From assembly GCF_047501535.1 (NCBI RefSeq), contig NZ_JAZDRJ010000004.1, positions 62,001-126,000 of the forward strand: 64,000 bases of DNA, written 5' to 3'. The position numbers and the translations under genes were made by a program. Of the stretch, positions 54,579 to 63,460 are shown piece after piece. This stretch comes from Yanghanlia sp047501535 (GTDB taxonomy: Bacteria; Pseudomonadota; Gammaproteobacteria; Burkholderiales; Burkholderiaceae_B). Under the pieces are notes generated by a model. That model saw only the letters and a list, made by a program, of their open reading frames with translations, did no database searches and had not been told where the DNA came from. The first letter of the stretch is position 1. The number at the start of each line of letters is the position of its first letter.

Positions 54579-55547
54579 ATGTTCATCCGTGCGTTGAAAA
54601 CCGCCATCGCGGCCACCGTATTGTCTGCCGCCGCTCTTTCACCCTCCGCCGCTGCCGATAAATTCCCCGAGCAACCTGTCAGACTGGTAGTGGTGTATCA
54701 GGCAGGCGGCGCCAATGACATTGTGGCCCGCATACTGGCTGAACACATGTCCACCACCCTCGATCAATCTGTCATGGTGCTGAACCGGCCTGGGGCGGCG
54801 GGCGCGGTCGGCGCGCAGTTTGTCGTCAACAGCGCGGCGGATGGTCACACCATTCTGATGGGCGGAGCGCCGCTGGTTGTTGCCCGGGCCCTCTACAACA
54901 AACCGGCAGTCGATTTCCGCGAAAGCCTTGATACGGTCGGCAAAGCTGTAAACCTGAACCTTGTGCTGGTTGCGCGCAACGAGTTCCCGGCTGACAGTTT
55001 CGAACAGCTTGTGGAAATGGAAAAGAAAAATCCCGGCGACGTCACCATGGCTGTCACCGCCTCCACTTACGAGCTCTACCATGCTCGCATCAACGGCCTG
55101 GCGGGCACGGATATCCTGAAAGTGCCCTACCCCGGCGTGCCCGCCGCCATGAACGACCTGAACGGCAACCGCGTCGACCTTCTCATCGACACGGTCGCCG
55201 CCCAGCAGCCATTTCTGGGCAAATCCACCAAGCCCCTGGCCGTCTTCGGCCGCCAGCGCCTGGAATCCATGCCCGACGTGCCCACCCTCAGCGAACTGGG
55301 GCTGGCAGGTTTCGATGACCAACCCTATATCGGCATGTTGGTTCCCAAGGGAACACCCCAGCCCGTCATTGAAAAACTGAATGCCTCGCTCAATGCCGCC
55401 TTGACCGATCCCGGCGTGAAGAAGAAGCTTGAAGACCTCTATTTCACGGTGGAATCCAGCACGCCCGAAGCCTTCTACAAGGAAATGGAAGCCGATTCCG
55501 ACAAGCTGTTCCAAGTCGCCGAAGAAGCCGGCATCGAAAAACAATAA
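54579..55547 (+). CDS. Tripartite tricarboxylate transporter substrate-binding protein (Bug family)
   Basis: Periplasmic binding protein of 322 residues. The signal peptide covers about 1-26 (ATVLSAAALSPSAAADK). FPEQPVRLVVVYQAGGANDIVARI and MVLNRPGAAGAVGAQFVV are the family signatures. A GAGGAG ribosome site precedes the ATG. It is followed after 15 bases by an acyl-CoA ligase, so uptake and CoA activation of one acid are probably coupled. No TctAB is nearby. Confidence 0.93.
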   Translation: MFIRALKTAIAATVLSAAALSPSAAADKFPEQPVRLVVVYQAGGANDIVARILAEHMSTTLDQSVMVLNRPGAAGAVGAQFVVNSAADGHTILMGGAPLVVARALYNKPAVDFRESLDTVGKAVNLNLVLVARNEFPADSFEQLVEMEKKNPGDVTMAVTASTYELYHARINGLAGTDILKVPYPGVPAAMNDLNGNRVDLLIDTVAAQQPFLGKSTKPLAVFGRQRLESMPDVPTLSELGLAGFDDQPYIGMLVPKGTPQPVIEKLNASLNAALTDPGVKKKLEDLYFTVESSTPEAFYKEMEADSDKLFQVAEEAGIEKQ

Positions 55548-55562
55548 ACCGCCGAGAAACCT

Positions 55563-57134
55563 GTGAAAGACAACGCAACACTGCTTTACCAAGGCTCGAC
55601 AGTCGCCGGGCTCTACCGGTCTGCCTTCAAGTCATTCAAGCAACGCGACGCCTTGGTGAGCGGCGGCGTCCGTCTCACCTACCAGACCCTGGAAGGCCTG
55701 GTGCATCAAACGGCCAGGTATTTCGAATTTCTGGGGCTGCGTCGGCAAGACGGCATTGCGATCCTTGCCGACAATTCCGCCGACGCCCTGGTCGCCATTA
55801 TTGCCGCGCAATATCTTGGCTTGCGCTCTACCGCGCTGCACCCCATGGGTTCCCTGAACGACCAGGCATTCGTGCTGCGCGACGCAGGCATCAAGGCATT
55901 GATCATTGATACGGGCCGCTTCGCCGAGCGCGGCGCGGCACTGGCACGGCTGGGCCTCACCGAGCACACGCTCACCCTTGGCCCGGGCGATTTCGGCATC
56001 AATCTTCCCGAAGCCGCCGCCTCCATGAGCGATGCCGATGTCGTCATCCAGGCGCAGCCCGACGATGTCTCCAAGATCTCCTATACAGGCGGCACGACGG
56101 GCAAGCCCAAAGGCGTGCTGCAACGGCAGCGCACCGTCATCACCATGACGCTGCTTCAGCTTTCGTGCTGGGAATGGCCCCAGGAGATCCGTTTCCTGGC
56201 AACCACCCCCATATCGCACGCCGCAGGCTCGTGCATTCTGCCGGTGTTCCTGCGGGGCGGAACGGTGTTCTTCATGAAGAAGTTCAGCGACACCGGTTTT
56301 TTCCAGGCCGTGCACAACGAGCGGATCACTGCCACATTTCTCGTTCCCACCCAGATCTACGGCTTGCTGGATTCACCCTCGTTCAATGATTACGACGTTT
56401 CCAGCCTGCAAACCATCTTGTATGGCGCCGCTCCCATGGCTCCCACCCGCCTGGAAGAAGGCCTCAGAAGATTCGGCCCTGTGTTCTGCCAGCTATATGG
56501 CCAGGCGGAAGCGCCCATGACCCTGAGCTATCTGCGCAAAAGCGAACACGACCCGGCCCGCCCGCATTTGATGAAATCATGCGGCCAGGCCCTGCCTGGC
56601 ATCGAGATCAAATTATTGGATGCGGATTGCAATGAGGTCGCCGTGGGCGAAGTGGGCGAGCTCTGCGCGCGCGGCCCGCTCTTGATGGACAGCTACCTGA
56701 ATCGCCCTGACGACACCGCTCAGGTATTCAAGGGAGGCTGGTTGCATACCGGCGACCTGGCCCGCACGGATGCGGAAGGTTATCTGTATTTGGTGGACCG
56801 CGCCAAGGACATGATCATCACCGGCGGCTTCAACGTGTATTCCAGCGAAGTCGAAAATTGCCTGGCGCAACACCCGGCGGTTGCCGCCGTGGCTGTCGTC
56901 GGCGTGCCGCACCCGAAATGGGGCGAGGCCGTAACCGCCATTGTGGCGCTCAAGCCGGACGCCCATGCCGACGACAAAACTCTGATTGATTTCGTGACGC
57001 AAAACAAGGGCGTGGTTAACGCCCCCAAAACCATCGTCTTTGAAAAGGAGCTTCCCCTGACTGCTGTGGGCAAGATCGACAAAAAAACCCTGCGTGCGGC
57101 GCTCCGTGAGGAGCGGCCCGCAGTTATGTCCTGA
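55563..57134 (+). CDS. AMP-forming acyl-CoA ligase
   Basis: ANL-superfamily ligase of 523 residues with a GTG start. The P-loop ISYTGGTTGKPKGVLQ lies at 172-187, the adenylate motif is LYGQAEAPMTLSYL, and the hinge and ribose region reads WLHTGDLARTDAEGYL...DRAKDMIITGGFNVYS. The catalytic Lys is in LTAVGKIDKKTLR near the end. The make-up resembles medium-chain or aromatic acid CoA ligases. It is probably one transcript with the Bug gene under the GntR regulator. Confidence 0.92.
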   Translation: MKDNATLLYQGSTVAGLYRSAFKSFKQRDALVSGGVRLTYQTLEGLVHQTARYFEFLGLRRQDGIAILADNSADALVAIIAAQYLGLRSTALHPMGSLNDQAFVLRDAGIKALIIDTGRFAERGAALARLGLTEHTLTLGPGDFGINLPEAAASMSDADVVIQAQPDDVSKISYTGGTTGKPKGVLQRQRTVITMTLLQLSCWEWPQEIRFLATTPISHAAGSCILPVFLRGGTVFFMKKFSDTGFFQAVHNERITATFLVPTQIYGLLDSPSFNDYDVSSLQTILYGAAPMAPTRLEEGLRRFGPVFCQLYGQAEAPMTLSYLRKSEHDPARPHLMKSCGQALPGIEIKLLDADCNEVAVGEVGELCARGPLLMDSYLNRPDDTAQVFKGGWLHTGDLARTDAEGYLYLVDRAKDMIITGGFNVYSSEVENCLAQHPAVAAVAVVGVPHPKWGEAVTAIVALKPDAHADDKTLIDFVTQNKGVVNAPKTIVFEKELPLTAVGKIDKKTLRAALREERPAVMS

Positions 57135-57180
57135 CCTTCGCCACGCCTCCCAAAGCCGCGGCAATGCTTGCAATTATGGC

Positions 57181-59277
57181 TCAATACCTCATGCTCAACG
57201 TCGCCCAGACGGTGCGGCCCGGCTCGTTGATACGCGTGTTGGCCGCGTAGCCGAAACCGGCATTACCCGCCAGGTTCAGATGTTCGCTATAGGTACGATT
57301 GAACAGGTTGTCCACGCCGAAAGCCAACTGCATCTGTTTATTGACCCGATAGCCGCCGTTCAGCGACAGCACGCTGAAGCCGCTGCTGCCGTCAAAATCC
57401 TTGCTCACGACACTGCCCTGGTTGACGGCGTAGCGGTTCTGCGACGCCACTACGCGCCATAACAGGCCAGCGGACCACGGCCCTTGCTCATAATTGACCG
57501 AAAAACGGCCTTCCAGCGGCGGAATCTGCGGCAAAGCCAGACTGTCACTGCGATTGCGGCCCCAGGCATAGGCCACAGTGGAACCCAATGTCCATGCCGG
57601 AGAAGGCTTGTATGACAAGCCCATTTCCCCGCCGAAAATGGTGGCGTCGATATTGCGAGCCTGCGAAATCATACCCATTGGGCCGTAGTCGAAAAGGATG
57701 AAATCCTTCACCGTTCCGACATAGCCTGAAACCCAGGCGTCGACTTTTTCCGTCCGGTACTGGGCGCCGAAATCCAGCTGCGTCGTCTTCTCCGGCTGCA
57801 CGCCATCGAACGCATTGACGCTGCCTGCCGGGCCCCGCGTCGGGGAGAAAAGCTCCCAGTAATCGGGAAAGCGCTGAACATGCCCGATGCCCGCATACAC
57901 AGTGGCGGGAAGCGTTGCAAAATCATGTTCATATCGCAGGAAACCGCTGGGCAGATAGCGCTCCCGCTTTTTGTCGGCTGTCGGATTCGGGCTGGCCATC
58001 ATGCCGCTGCCGACCGTCTGCCGACGATCGCGTGCTGAGGCGCGATCAACACGCACGCCAGCCACGACCCGGGCGCGTTCGCTTGCGCGCCAGGTCAGTT
58101 CGCCAAACATTCCCGCATTCTGGAAGCGGGCATCCTCGACCCTGGGCTGGCTGCGATACGACATCATGCCCATGCCCCTGCGGATGCTGTGACTGCTGTC
58201 CTGGAAGTCAAATCCGCTCACCAGTTCCAGATCCTCCGCCAGATCCAGGGTCAGGGCAAAACGGCCGCCCCAGGTTTCACGGTCCACATTCGAGGCCATG
58301 CGCATCATCATCATGGGGGTCGGCGCGAAGTCACGCAGCGAGTAATTGTCCATGACGTGATCGGCGTAGTTGTAATACACCTGCGCTTCCACCTTTCTGA
58401 GGGTGGAGCCGATATTGTCTTTCTCAAAGCGCAGCCCCAGAGATTCGCGCTTGAACTTCGAGCCATCCATGCCACGGCCCGCATAACGCGCTTCGCCGTC
58501 ACCCGTGCCCGCGCTCAGTTCAATCATGGTGTCGGCATCCGGCGTCAAGCCCAGGGCGATGTCGGCATTCCATTTATTCCATTTCGAAGGCACACGATTG
58601 CCGTCGCCATCCTCGTAATCCTGCGAATGGGAATGGTTGCCCACTATCCGCGCATAGAACTTCTCGTTGCCAATGACCAGATCGGCAACCTCGTCATGAC
58701 GGCCCCACGAACCGCCGGTCAGGCTGCCATCGAACAATATGCCCGGTTCGGTGAATCCGGGCGCCTTGCGGTCAAAGCGGATAGTGCCCGCGGAGGCGCC
58801 AGGTCCCCACAGCACACTCTGGGGGCCTTTGATAATCGTCAACTCATCAAAATTGGCCGGCGAAATGTAGGAGCTTGGAGAATCCATCCGGCTTGGGCAG
58901 GCGCCCGGCATGGATGTGCCGTTTGTCAGGATGTTCAGGCGCGACCCGAACATGCCGCGCAGAACCGGATCGCCATTACTGCCGCCATTGCGCAAGGCGG
59001 AAAAGCCAGGGATCGTCTGCAGGTAATCGGTGCCATCGCTGGCCGGAATGGGTTGGCGCGGCTTCTTGGGGTCGGTGACGAACATGAGCGGCGTAACCGG
59101 AGCCACGCCCGTCACAACCACCTTTTCCAGCACCGTCACTTCACCATGGGACGCTTGACCGCCATGGCGGTTCTCGGTCAGGGAAGTCGTCTGCGACCAA
59201 ACGGGAAAAGCGCCCCATGCCACGGCCAGAACGGCGGTGAGACGCAGGGGGCGAAACAATGCACTACGTGTGTTCAT
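57181..59277 (-). CDS. TonB-dependent copper receptor (OprC/NosA-like)
   Basis: Outer-membrane receptor of 698 residues. The signal peptide ends near residue 29. The plug domain contains FSALRNGGSNGDPVLRGMFG and LNILTNGTSMPGACPSRMDSP, the region where OprC binds copper through Cys and Met. The barrel is Met-rich in places (APTPMMMMRMAS, MGMMSYRSQ) and ends in the aromatic TLSMRY. The distribution of Met and the plug motif support copper. A DUF2946 gene, common beside copper genes, lies upstream on the same strand. Confidence 0.9.
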   Translation of the reverse strand: MNTRSALFRPLRLTAVLAVAWGAFPVWSQTTSLTENRHGGQASHGEVTVLEKVVVTGVAPVTPLMFVTDPKKPRQPIPASDGTDYLQTIPGFSALRNGGSNGDPVLRGMFGSRLNILTNGTSMPGACPSRMDSPSSYISPANFDELTIIKGPQSVLWGPGASAGTIRFDRKAPGFTEPGILFDGSLTGGSWGRHDEVADLVIGNEKFYARIVGNHSHSQDYEDGDGNRVPSKWNKWNADIALGLTPDADTMIELSAGTGDGEARYAGRGMDGSKFKRESLGLRFEKDNIGSTLRKVEAQVYYNYADHVMDNYSLRDFAPTPMMMMRMASNVDRETWGGRFALTLDLAEDLELVSGFDFQDSSHSIRRGMGMMSYRSQPRVEDARFQNAGMFGELTWRASERARVVAGVRVDRASARDRRQTVGSGMMASPNPTADKKRERYLPSGFLRYEHDFATLPATVYAGIGHVQRFPDYWELFSPTRGPAGSVNAFDGVQPEKTTQLDFGAQYRTEKVDAWVSGYVGTVKDFILFDYGPMGMISQARNIDATIFGGEMGLSYKPSPAWTLGSTVAYAWGRNRSDSLALPQIPPLEGRFSVNYEQGPWSAGLLWRVVASQNRYAVNQGSVVSKDFDGSSGFSVLSLNGGYRVNKQMQLAFGVDNLFNRTYSEHLNLAGNAGFGYAANTRINEPGRTVWATLSMRY

Positions 59278-59503
59278 AAGAATTCTTCTTCATCAGATTA
59301 GCGAGTTGTGCCGAAGCGCGTCCGCACGTCGGCGCAAGGCCGACGCGGAGATCACGACACAGAGCAACAAAACAGCCGGGCAGCGGCAGGCCGGTGATAC
59401 GGCCCCGCGCGGTACGCGACGTGCGATACGCAAGCCTTTCAAAGGTGGCTAACGCGTTGAGCAGCGATATTTGCCGCGTAACACAATGGTTTTGCCCGGA
59501 GAA

Positions 59504-59953
59504 TCAGACGATGAAGAAAGGTGGAGCCCTGGAGCCCAGCGGCGGGCCGCGCACGCCTGACGGCGGCAGCGAGAAGTTTCGCAGGGCGATAACCGGGTGG
59601 GAAAAGAAGCGAACCGACGCAACCGAAAGGACACCGATTTCAGGCAGCCCCATATCGAGCTGACCCAGAACACAGAACGCGCAACTGGCTTCCATGGCGC
59701 TGGTGTCAGGCCCGGTATCCGGATTGGCGGCTATATCGACGTCGGCCCAAAGGGCCAGCAAGGCGGCAGGTGTTTTGCCGTGAGCTTGTGGAGTACAGAA
59801 GGCAAACAGCGATTCGCCTTCCAGACCGGCCGCCGAGTTTGGCATGTACCCGGCGGGAACCATGCCGCGCAGCACCATCGCAAACAACAGCACGGACAGC
59901 ACACCCAAGGTGCGCATCCTCTGAGCCAATTGTTTTGAAATGATACTAAACAT
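59504..59953 (-). CDS. DUF2946-family protein, copper-associated
   Basis: Small membrane or secreted protein of about 150 residues. An N-terminal hydrophobic helix (LGVLSVLLFAMVLRGMVPAGYM) is followed by a Cys pair in ASCAFCVLGQLDMGLP and the family's proline-rich end RGPPLGSRAPP. I recognise this as DUF2946, which occurs next to copper transport genes. The start is uncertain: the ATG at 59953 is preferred, 59917 also possible. It is upstream of the OprC-like receptor with a 226-base gap in which I see no gene. Confidence 0.75.
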   Translation of the reverse strand: MFSIISKQLAQRMRTLGVLSVLLFAMVLRGMVPAGYMPNSAAGLEGESLFAFCTPQAHGKTPAALLALWADVDIAANPDTGPDTSAMEASCAFCVLGQLDMGLPEIGVLSVASVRFFSHPVIALRNFSLPPSGVRGPPLGSRAPPFFIV

Positions 59954-60085
59954 GAATAAAATATTAGAGTGGCCTGAAGCAGTATACAAGCCACACAATC
60001 GCCAGGAAACCAAAAAAACACATTAGGCGTAGGGGTATTGCAGACAGGACGCAACAAGCTCTACGATGGCTGATCAGGGGAGCTT

Positions 60086-60142
60086 ATGAAAACCATTGGC
60101 TTAATTGGCGGAATGAGTTGGGAATCAACCATTCCCTACTAT
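60086..60142 (+). pseudogene. 5' remnant of an aspartate/glutamate racemase-family gene
   Basis: The first 19 codons read MKTIGLIGGMSWESTIPYY, the highly conserved start of YgeA/RacD-type amino-acid racemases, with a GGGAGC ribosome site before the ATG. Similarity then ends abruptly. The downstream frame is unrelated and an IS3-type end lies about 40 bases further on. The remaining 200 or so codons are missing. Confidence 0.75.
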
Positions 60143-60184
60143 CTGAATCACCCCGGGAATTTCCTCATATGCCCTCCAAGGTTG

Positions 60185-60209
60185 TGTCCAACTCTTGGGG
60201 GTCAGTTCA
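60185..60209. mobile_element. Solo terminal repeat of an IS3-family element
   Basis: The 25 bases here, with TTGGGGGTCAGTTCA at their core and TGTCCAACTC before it, match in reverse the usual IS3-family end (TGAACTGACCCCC...GTTGGACA). No transposase or second end is present in the window. It lies exactly between a cut racemase gene and a damaged SulP gene, consistent with insertion followed by a deletion. Confidence 0.5.
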
Positions 60210-60228
60210 CACTCGGGGGCGTTTGCCC

Positions 60229-61576
60229 ATGCCTGCAAACGGAGCGGCCAGCAGCGGCTTGGCGCGCTGGCTGCCGGGCCTGCACCAGTTGCTGAACTAT
60301 GATTCTTCTTGGTTGCGGCACGACATCACTGCCGGACCGGTGCTTTCCGTCATGCTGGTGCCTGTCGGCATCGCTTATGCAGTGGCGGCCGGATTGCCCG
60401 GGATTAACGGCCTCTATGCCACGATTGCGGGGCTGATCCCTTATGCTTTGTTCGGCCCGAATCGCCGCTTGGTGTACGGCCCGGATTCTGCCCTCGCCGC
60501 TTTGATACTCGCGGTGGTGCTACCGCTTTCCGGCGGAGACCCGGCGCGAGCCATTGCTCTGGCCGGGGCCATGGCTCTGGTATCGGGTGCGGTTTGTGTG
60601 CTTGGCGGGCTCGCCAGGCTGGGCTTCATTATTCAGTTGTTGTCGGCACCCATACGCTATGGCTACATGAACGGCATTGCTATTGTTGTGCTGGTCAGCC
60701 AACTTCCTGCGCTGTTTGGTTTCCAGGCGGAAGGCGAGAATACTCTGCTGAGGTTCTGGCAGTTCCTACTGGGTTTGTTTAACGGGCAGACAAATTTTTC
60801 AGCGCTGGCGGTGGTTGTGCTACTACGCAACAGCAACAAAATACCCGGCATACTCATAGCCATTGTGGGTGCTACCGTCGTCACCGGCATGCTGCAACTT
60901 GATGCGCACGGAGTGAAAGTACTGGGCTCGGTGCCGCAAGGCCTGCCACGTCTGGTGCTACCCATCATTACATACGACGACCTCATCCCCGTACTGATGG
61001 GCGGTCTGGCTGTCTATCGTGTGTTCGGCCGGCATTGTCGTGCTGGGCGCCATTCCAGGTATCGGCCTTGCAATTGTGTTAGCAATTATTGAGTTTCTCT
61101 GGGATGGCTGGAAACCGCATTCCGCCATCCTGGGCCGCGTGGATGGTTTGAAGGGATATCACGACCTGCGCCGTTACCCGCAGGCGCGGCAAATACCCGG
61201 GCTGGTGCTGCTGCGATGGGACGCCCCACTTTTTTTCGCAAATGCCGAGCCCTTTTCAGAAAGAGTCAGAGCGGCAATTGCCGCCGCGCCCGAGCCGGTT
61301 CGCTGGCTGGTCGTGGCCGCAGAGCCTGTCACCAGCGTCGATGTTACAGCCGCCGATATGCTGGTCGAACTCCATACTGAATTATGCCAAGCCGGCATAG
61401 AGCTACGTTTTGCTGAACTAAAAGATCCGGTCAAAGATAAATTTCACCAGTTCGGCATCTTCAGGCACTTCGGCGACGAGCGTTTCTTTCCGACCATAGG
61501 CGTGGCGGTCAGCCGATATATCTCTGCTCACGAAGATATAGCTTGGGAAGATTGGGAAAACGATAGCAGCCAGTGA
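60229..61576 (+). pseudogene. SulP-family anion transporter, internally deleted and frameshifted
   Basis: The first part (to about 61010) encodes the N-terminal helices of a SulP sulfate/bicarbonate-type transporter: ARWLPGLHQLL, LVPVGIAYAVAAGLPGINGL, LVYGPDSALAALILAVVLPL and RYGYMNGIAIVVLVSQLPALFG. The second part, in another frame from about 61019, gives the last helix VVLGAIPGIGLAIVLAIIEF and the STAS domain (PGLVLLRWDAPLFFANAEPF, VTSVDVTAADMLVELHTEL). The central helices with the NQE and SxSR motifs are absent, about 150 residues short of the family. It cannot make a working transporter. The ATG at 60229 is the likely original start. Confidence 0.88.
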
Positions 61577-61687
61577 GTAGCGTACCGCTATAGCGGCGAC
61601 CCGTGGTAAAAACAAGAAATTATGCTGAAAAGCACCCAGCCAGCATAAGATTCCAATCAAGCTGTATGTTCTCCCAGGAGGGCAGCT

Positions 61688-62698
61688 ATGATTTCCATCT
61701 GTAAGGCTTCCCCGGCAGCGCTATGTGCGATTGCACTTATCGCTGTGGCGGCGTTAGGCCGGCCCACCCCCGTCGTCGCCCAGACACCCAACTTCCACCC
61801 CTGCAATTCCCAACCCTCCTTGCCTATTTGCAAGTACGGCTACGGCAAGCGTGTGGCGATCAAGCGTTGGGGGGCACAGCCTGAGCCTCTGGACCCTGAT
61901 GCAGGTATCAAAGCCGCTCTGGCGACAAAAAACCCGGATGCCGAAATCAAAAAGTTGAAGTCCAGCAGCATGCTGGTACAGGATATTGATTCGGGAGAAA
62001 CGCTGTTTGCTCGCGATGCGGACATCAGTCGCCCGATCGCCTCCATTACCAAGCTGATGATGGCACTCGTTGTGGTGGATTCAGGGCTGCCACTGGATGA
62101 AAAACTCACTGTTCATGCCGACGACCGCCGCACCAGCAGCGAACTACCTTCACGCCTGCCTGCAGGCACTGTACTTAGCCGCTCTGACCTGCTGTATCTG
62201 GCATTGGCCGCTTCAGAAAACACCGCTGCAAACACCTTGGGGCGGACCTACCCGGGAGGCATGGAAGCCTTTATCGAAGCCATGAACAATAAGGCTGTGG
62301 CCTTGGATATGCGTGATACAAAGTTTTCAGAACCCACCGGCTTATCCAACGAGAACATCTCTTCGGCCACAGATCTGGTCAAGCTTTTACATGCCGCATC
62401 GCTGCGCCCTCTGATTCAGCAGTTCTCCACTGAACTCAAATATCACGCTGCAGACCAAACCTTTCGTAATACCAATATGCTGGTGGGGCGGTCGCAGTGG
62501 GAAATTCTGGTATCCAAGACAGGCACCACCCGTGAGGCAGGCGACTGCCTGGTCATGGTGATCAACCTCGAAGGGCGAAACTTGGCCGTAGTGGTGCTCA
62601 ACGCCCAAGGCAGGCGTGGCTCGCGCTTTGGCGACGCCGTCCGGCTCAGGCGGATTGTCAGCAGCACAATAGAAACGGCGGCAGTCAGCCCGGAATGA
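61688..62698 (+). CDS. pbpG: D-alanyl-D-alanine endopeptidase (PBP7-type)
   Basis: Periplasmic serine peptidase of 336 residues that cuts peptidoglycan cross-links. The signal peptide ends at about 32 (PTPVVAQT). The three active-site motifs are present: SxxK as SITKLM (about 117-122), SxN as ASENTAANTLG, and KTG as SKTGTTREAGD. The segment MLVQDIDSGETLFARDADIS before the active serine is typical. A GGAGGGCAG site precedes the ATG. Confidence 0.94.
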   Translation: MISICKASPAALCAIALIAVAALGRPTPVVAQTPNFHPCNSQPSLPICKYGYGKRVAIKRWGAQPEPLDPDAGIKAALATKNPDAEIKKLKSSSMLVQDIDSGETLFARDADISRPIASITKLMMALVVVDSGLPLDEKLTVHADDRRTSSELPSRLPAGTVLSRSDLLYLALAASENTAANTLGRTYPGGMEAFIEAMNNKAVALDMRDTKFSEPTGLSNENISSATDLVKLLHAASLRPLIQQFSTELKYHAADQTFRNTNMLVGRSQWEILVSKTGTTREAGDCLVMVINLEGRNLAVVVLNAQGRRGSRFGDAVRLRRIVSSTIETAAVSPE

Positions 62699-62760
62699 CG
62701 CGCGGCTCTGGGTAAAGCCGGGAGTGTCTGATCAAGTTGGAACTCCAACAACTTGGGGCA

Positions 62761-63297
62761 TCACCACATCAAATCATCCGGTATCTGGTAGTCTGCGTAT
62801 GGGTCATTCTCAGTCGGGATGGTGTCGGCTTTCTTCACGCGCACAACGATGTCCGGGTTGCGCTCGGCGATCTTATCGGCCACAACCTGCGGAACTAATT
62901 CGGTGGTATCTCCCAAGCGTACAATCACCAACTGCCCCGCTGCCAACTGGTCGCGCACAGCGGCGGAGACATGAATGCGCTCGATTTTCTTGCCGAACGT
63001 AAAGTTGTACGCAATATCACCGCCCCCACGCGGCTGACGGCTTTGCTGCACCATCTGAACAATCTGCGCTTGCACGGCCTTCTTATGCGCTTCTTCATCC
63101 CGCTTGGCATTCAACTGCCGCACGGCTTCGCGCTCCCGTTCGCGAGCCTCAAGCACCGCGTGCCGAGTTTCATCAATACTCTGCGCACCCGTACGACGCT
63201 CCAGCTTTTTCTGCTGCGCCTTGGCCTGGTGAACACGCTTGGCCTTTTTCTGATCGACCAGACCCGCCCTCAAAAGCTGTTCCTGCAACGACACCAT
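62761..63297 (-). CDS. DUF2058 (YaiL-like) protein
   Basis: Cytoplasmic protein of 178 residues of unknown function. VSLQEQLLRAGLVDQKKAKR is the conserved start. A long, highly charged coiled-coil stretch follows (about 20-85, rich in Lys, Arg, Glu and Gln). Then comes the folded C-terminal part with DIAYNFTFGKKIERIHVSA and LVPQVVADKIAERNPDIV. The ATG at 63297 is preferred; the frame is open upstream to 63408 but without similarity. It converges on pbpG. Confidence 0.9.
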   Translation of the reverse strand: MVSLQEQLLRAGLVDQKKAKRVHQAKAQQKKLERRTGAQSIDETRHAVLEAREREREAVRQLNAKRDEEAHKKAVQAQIVQMVQQSRQPRGGGDIAYNFTFGKKIERIHVSAAVRDQLAAGQLVIVRLGDTTELVPQVVADKIAERNPDIVVRVKKADTIPTENDPYADYQIPDDLMW

Positions 63298-63460
63298 ACC
63301 CTTCGATCGCCTAATGTGAAATGCATCGGGAAAACCTGATCCCCAACGCGAATGGATGATTGCGGGATAGTGTAGCGTCATTGCCAGTACCACTGGCGGG
63401 ACGATCACTTTCCTCGGTTTCCACCATTATCGAATATCCGCGTCGCATTAGCCTCAGGCA

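Noticed and set aside
62733..62755. CAAGTTG/CAACTTG inverted repeat between pbpG and the DUF2058 gene
   Set aside because: Short stem with a 9-base loop and no T run; too weak to call a terminator.
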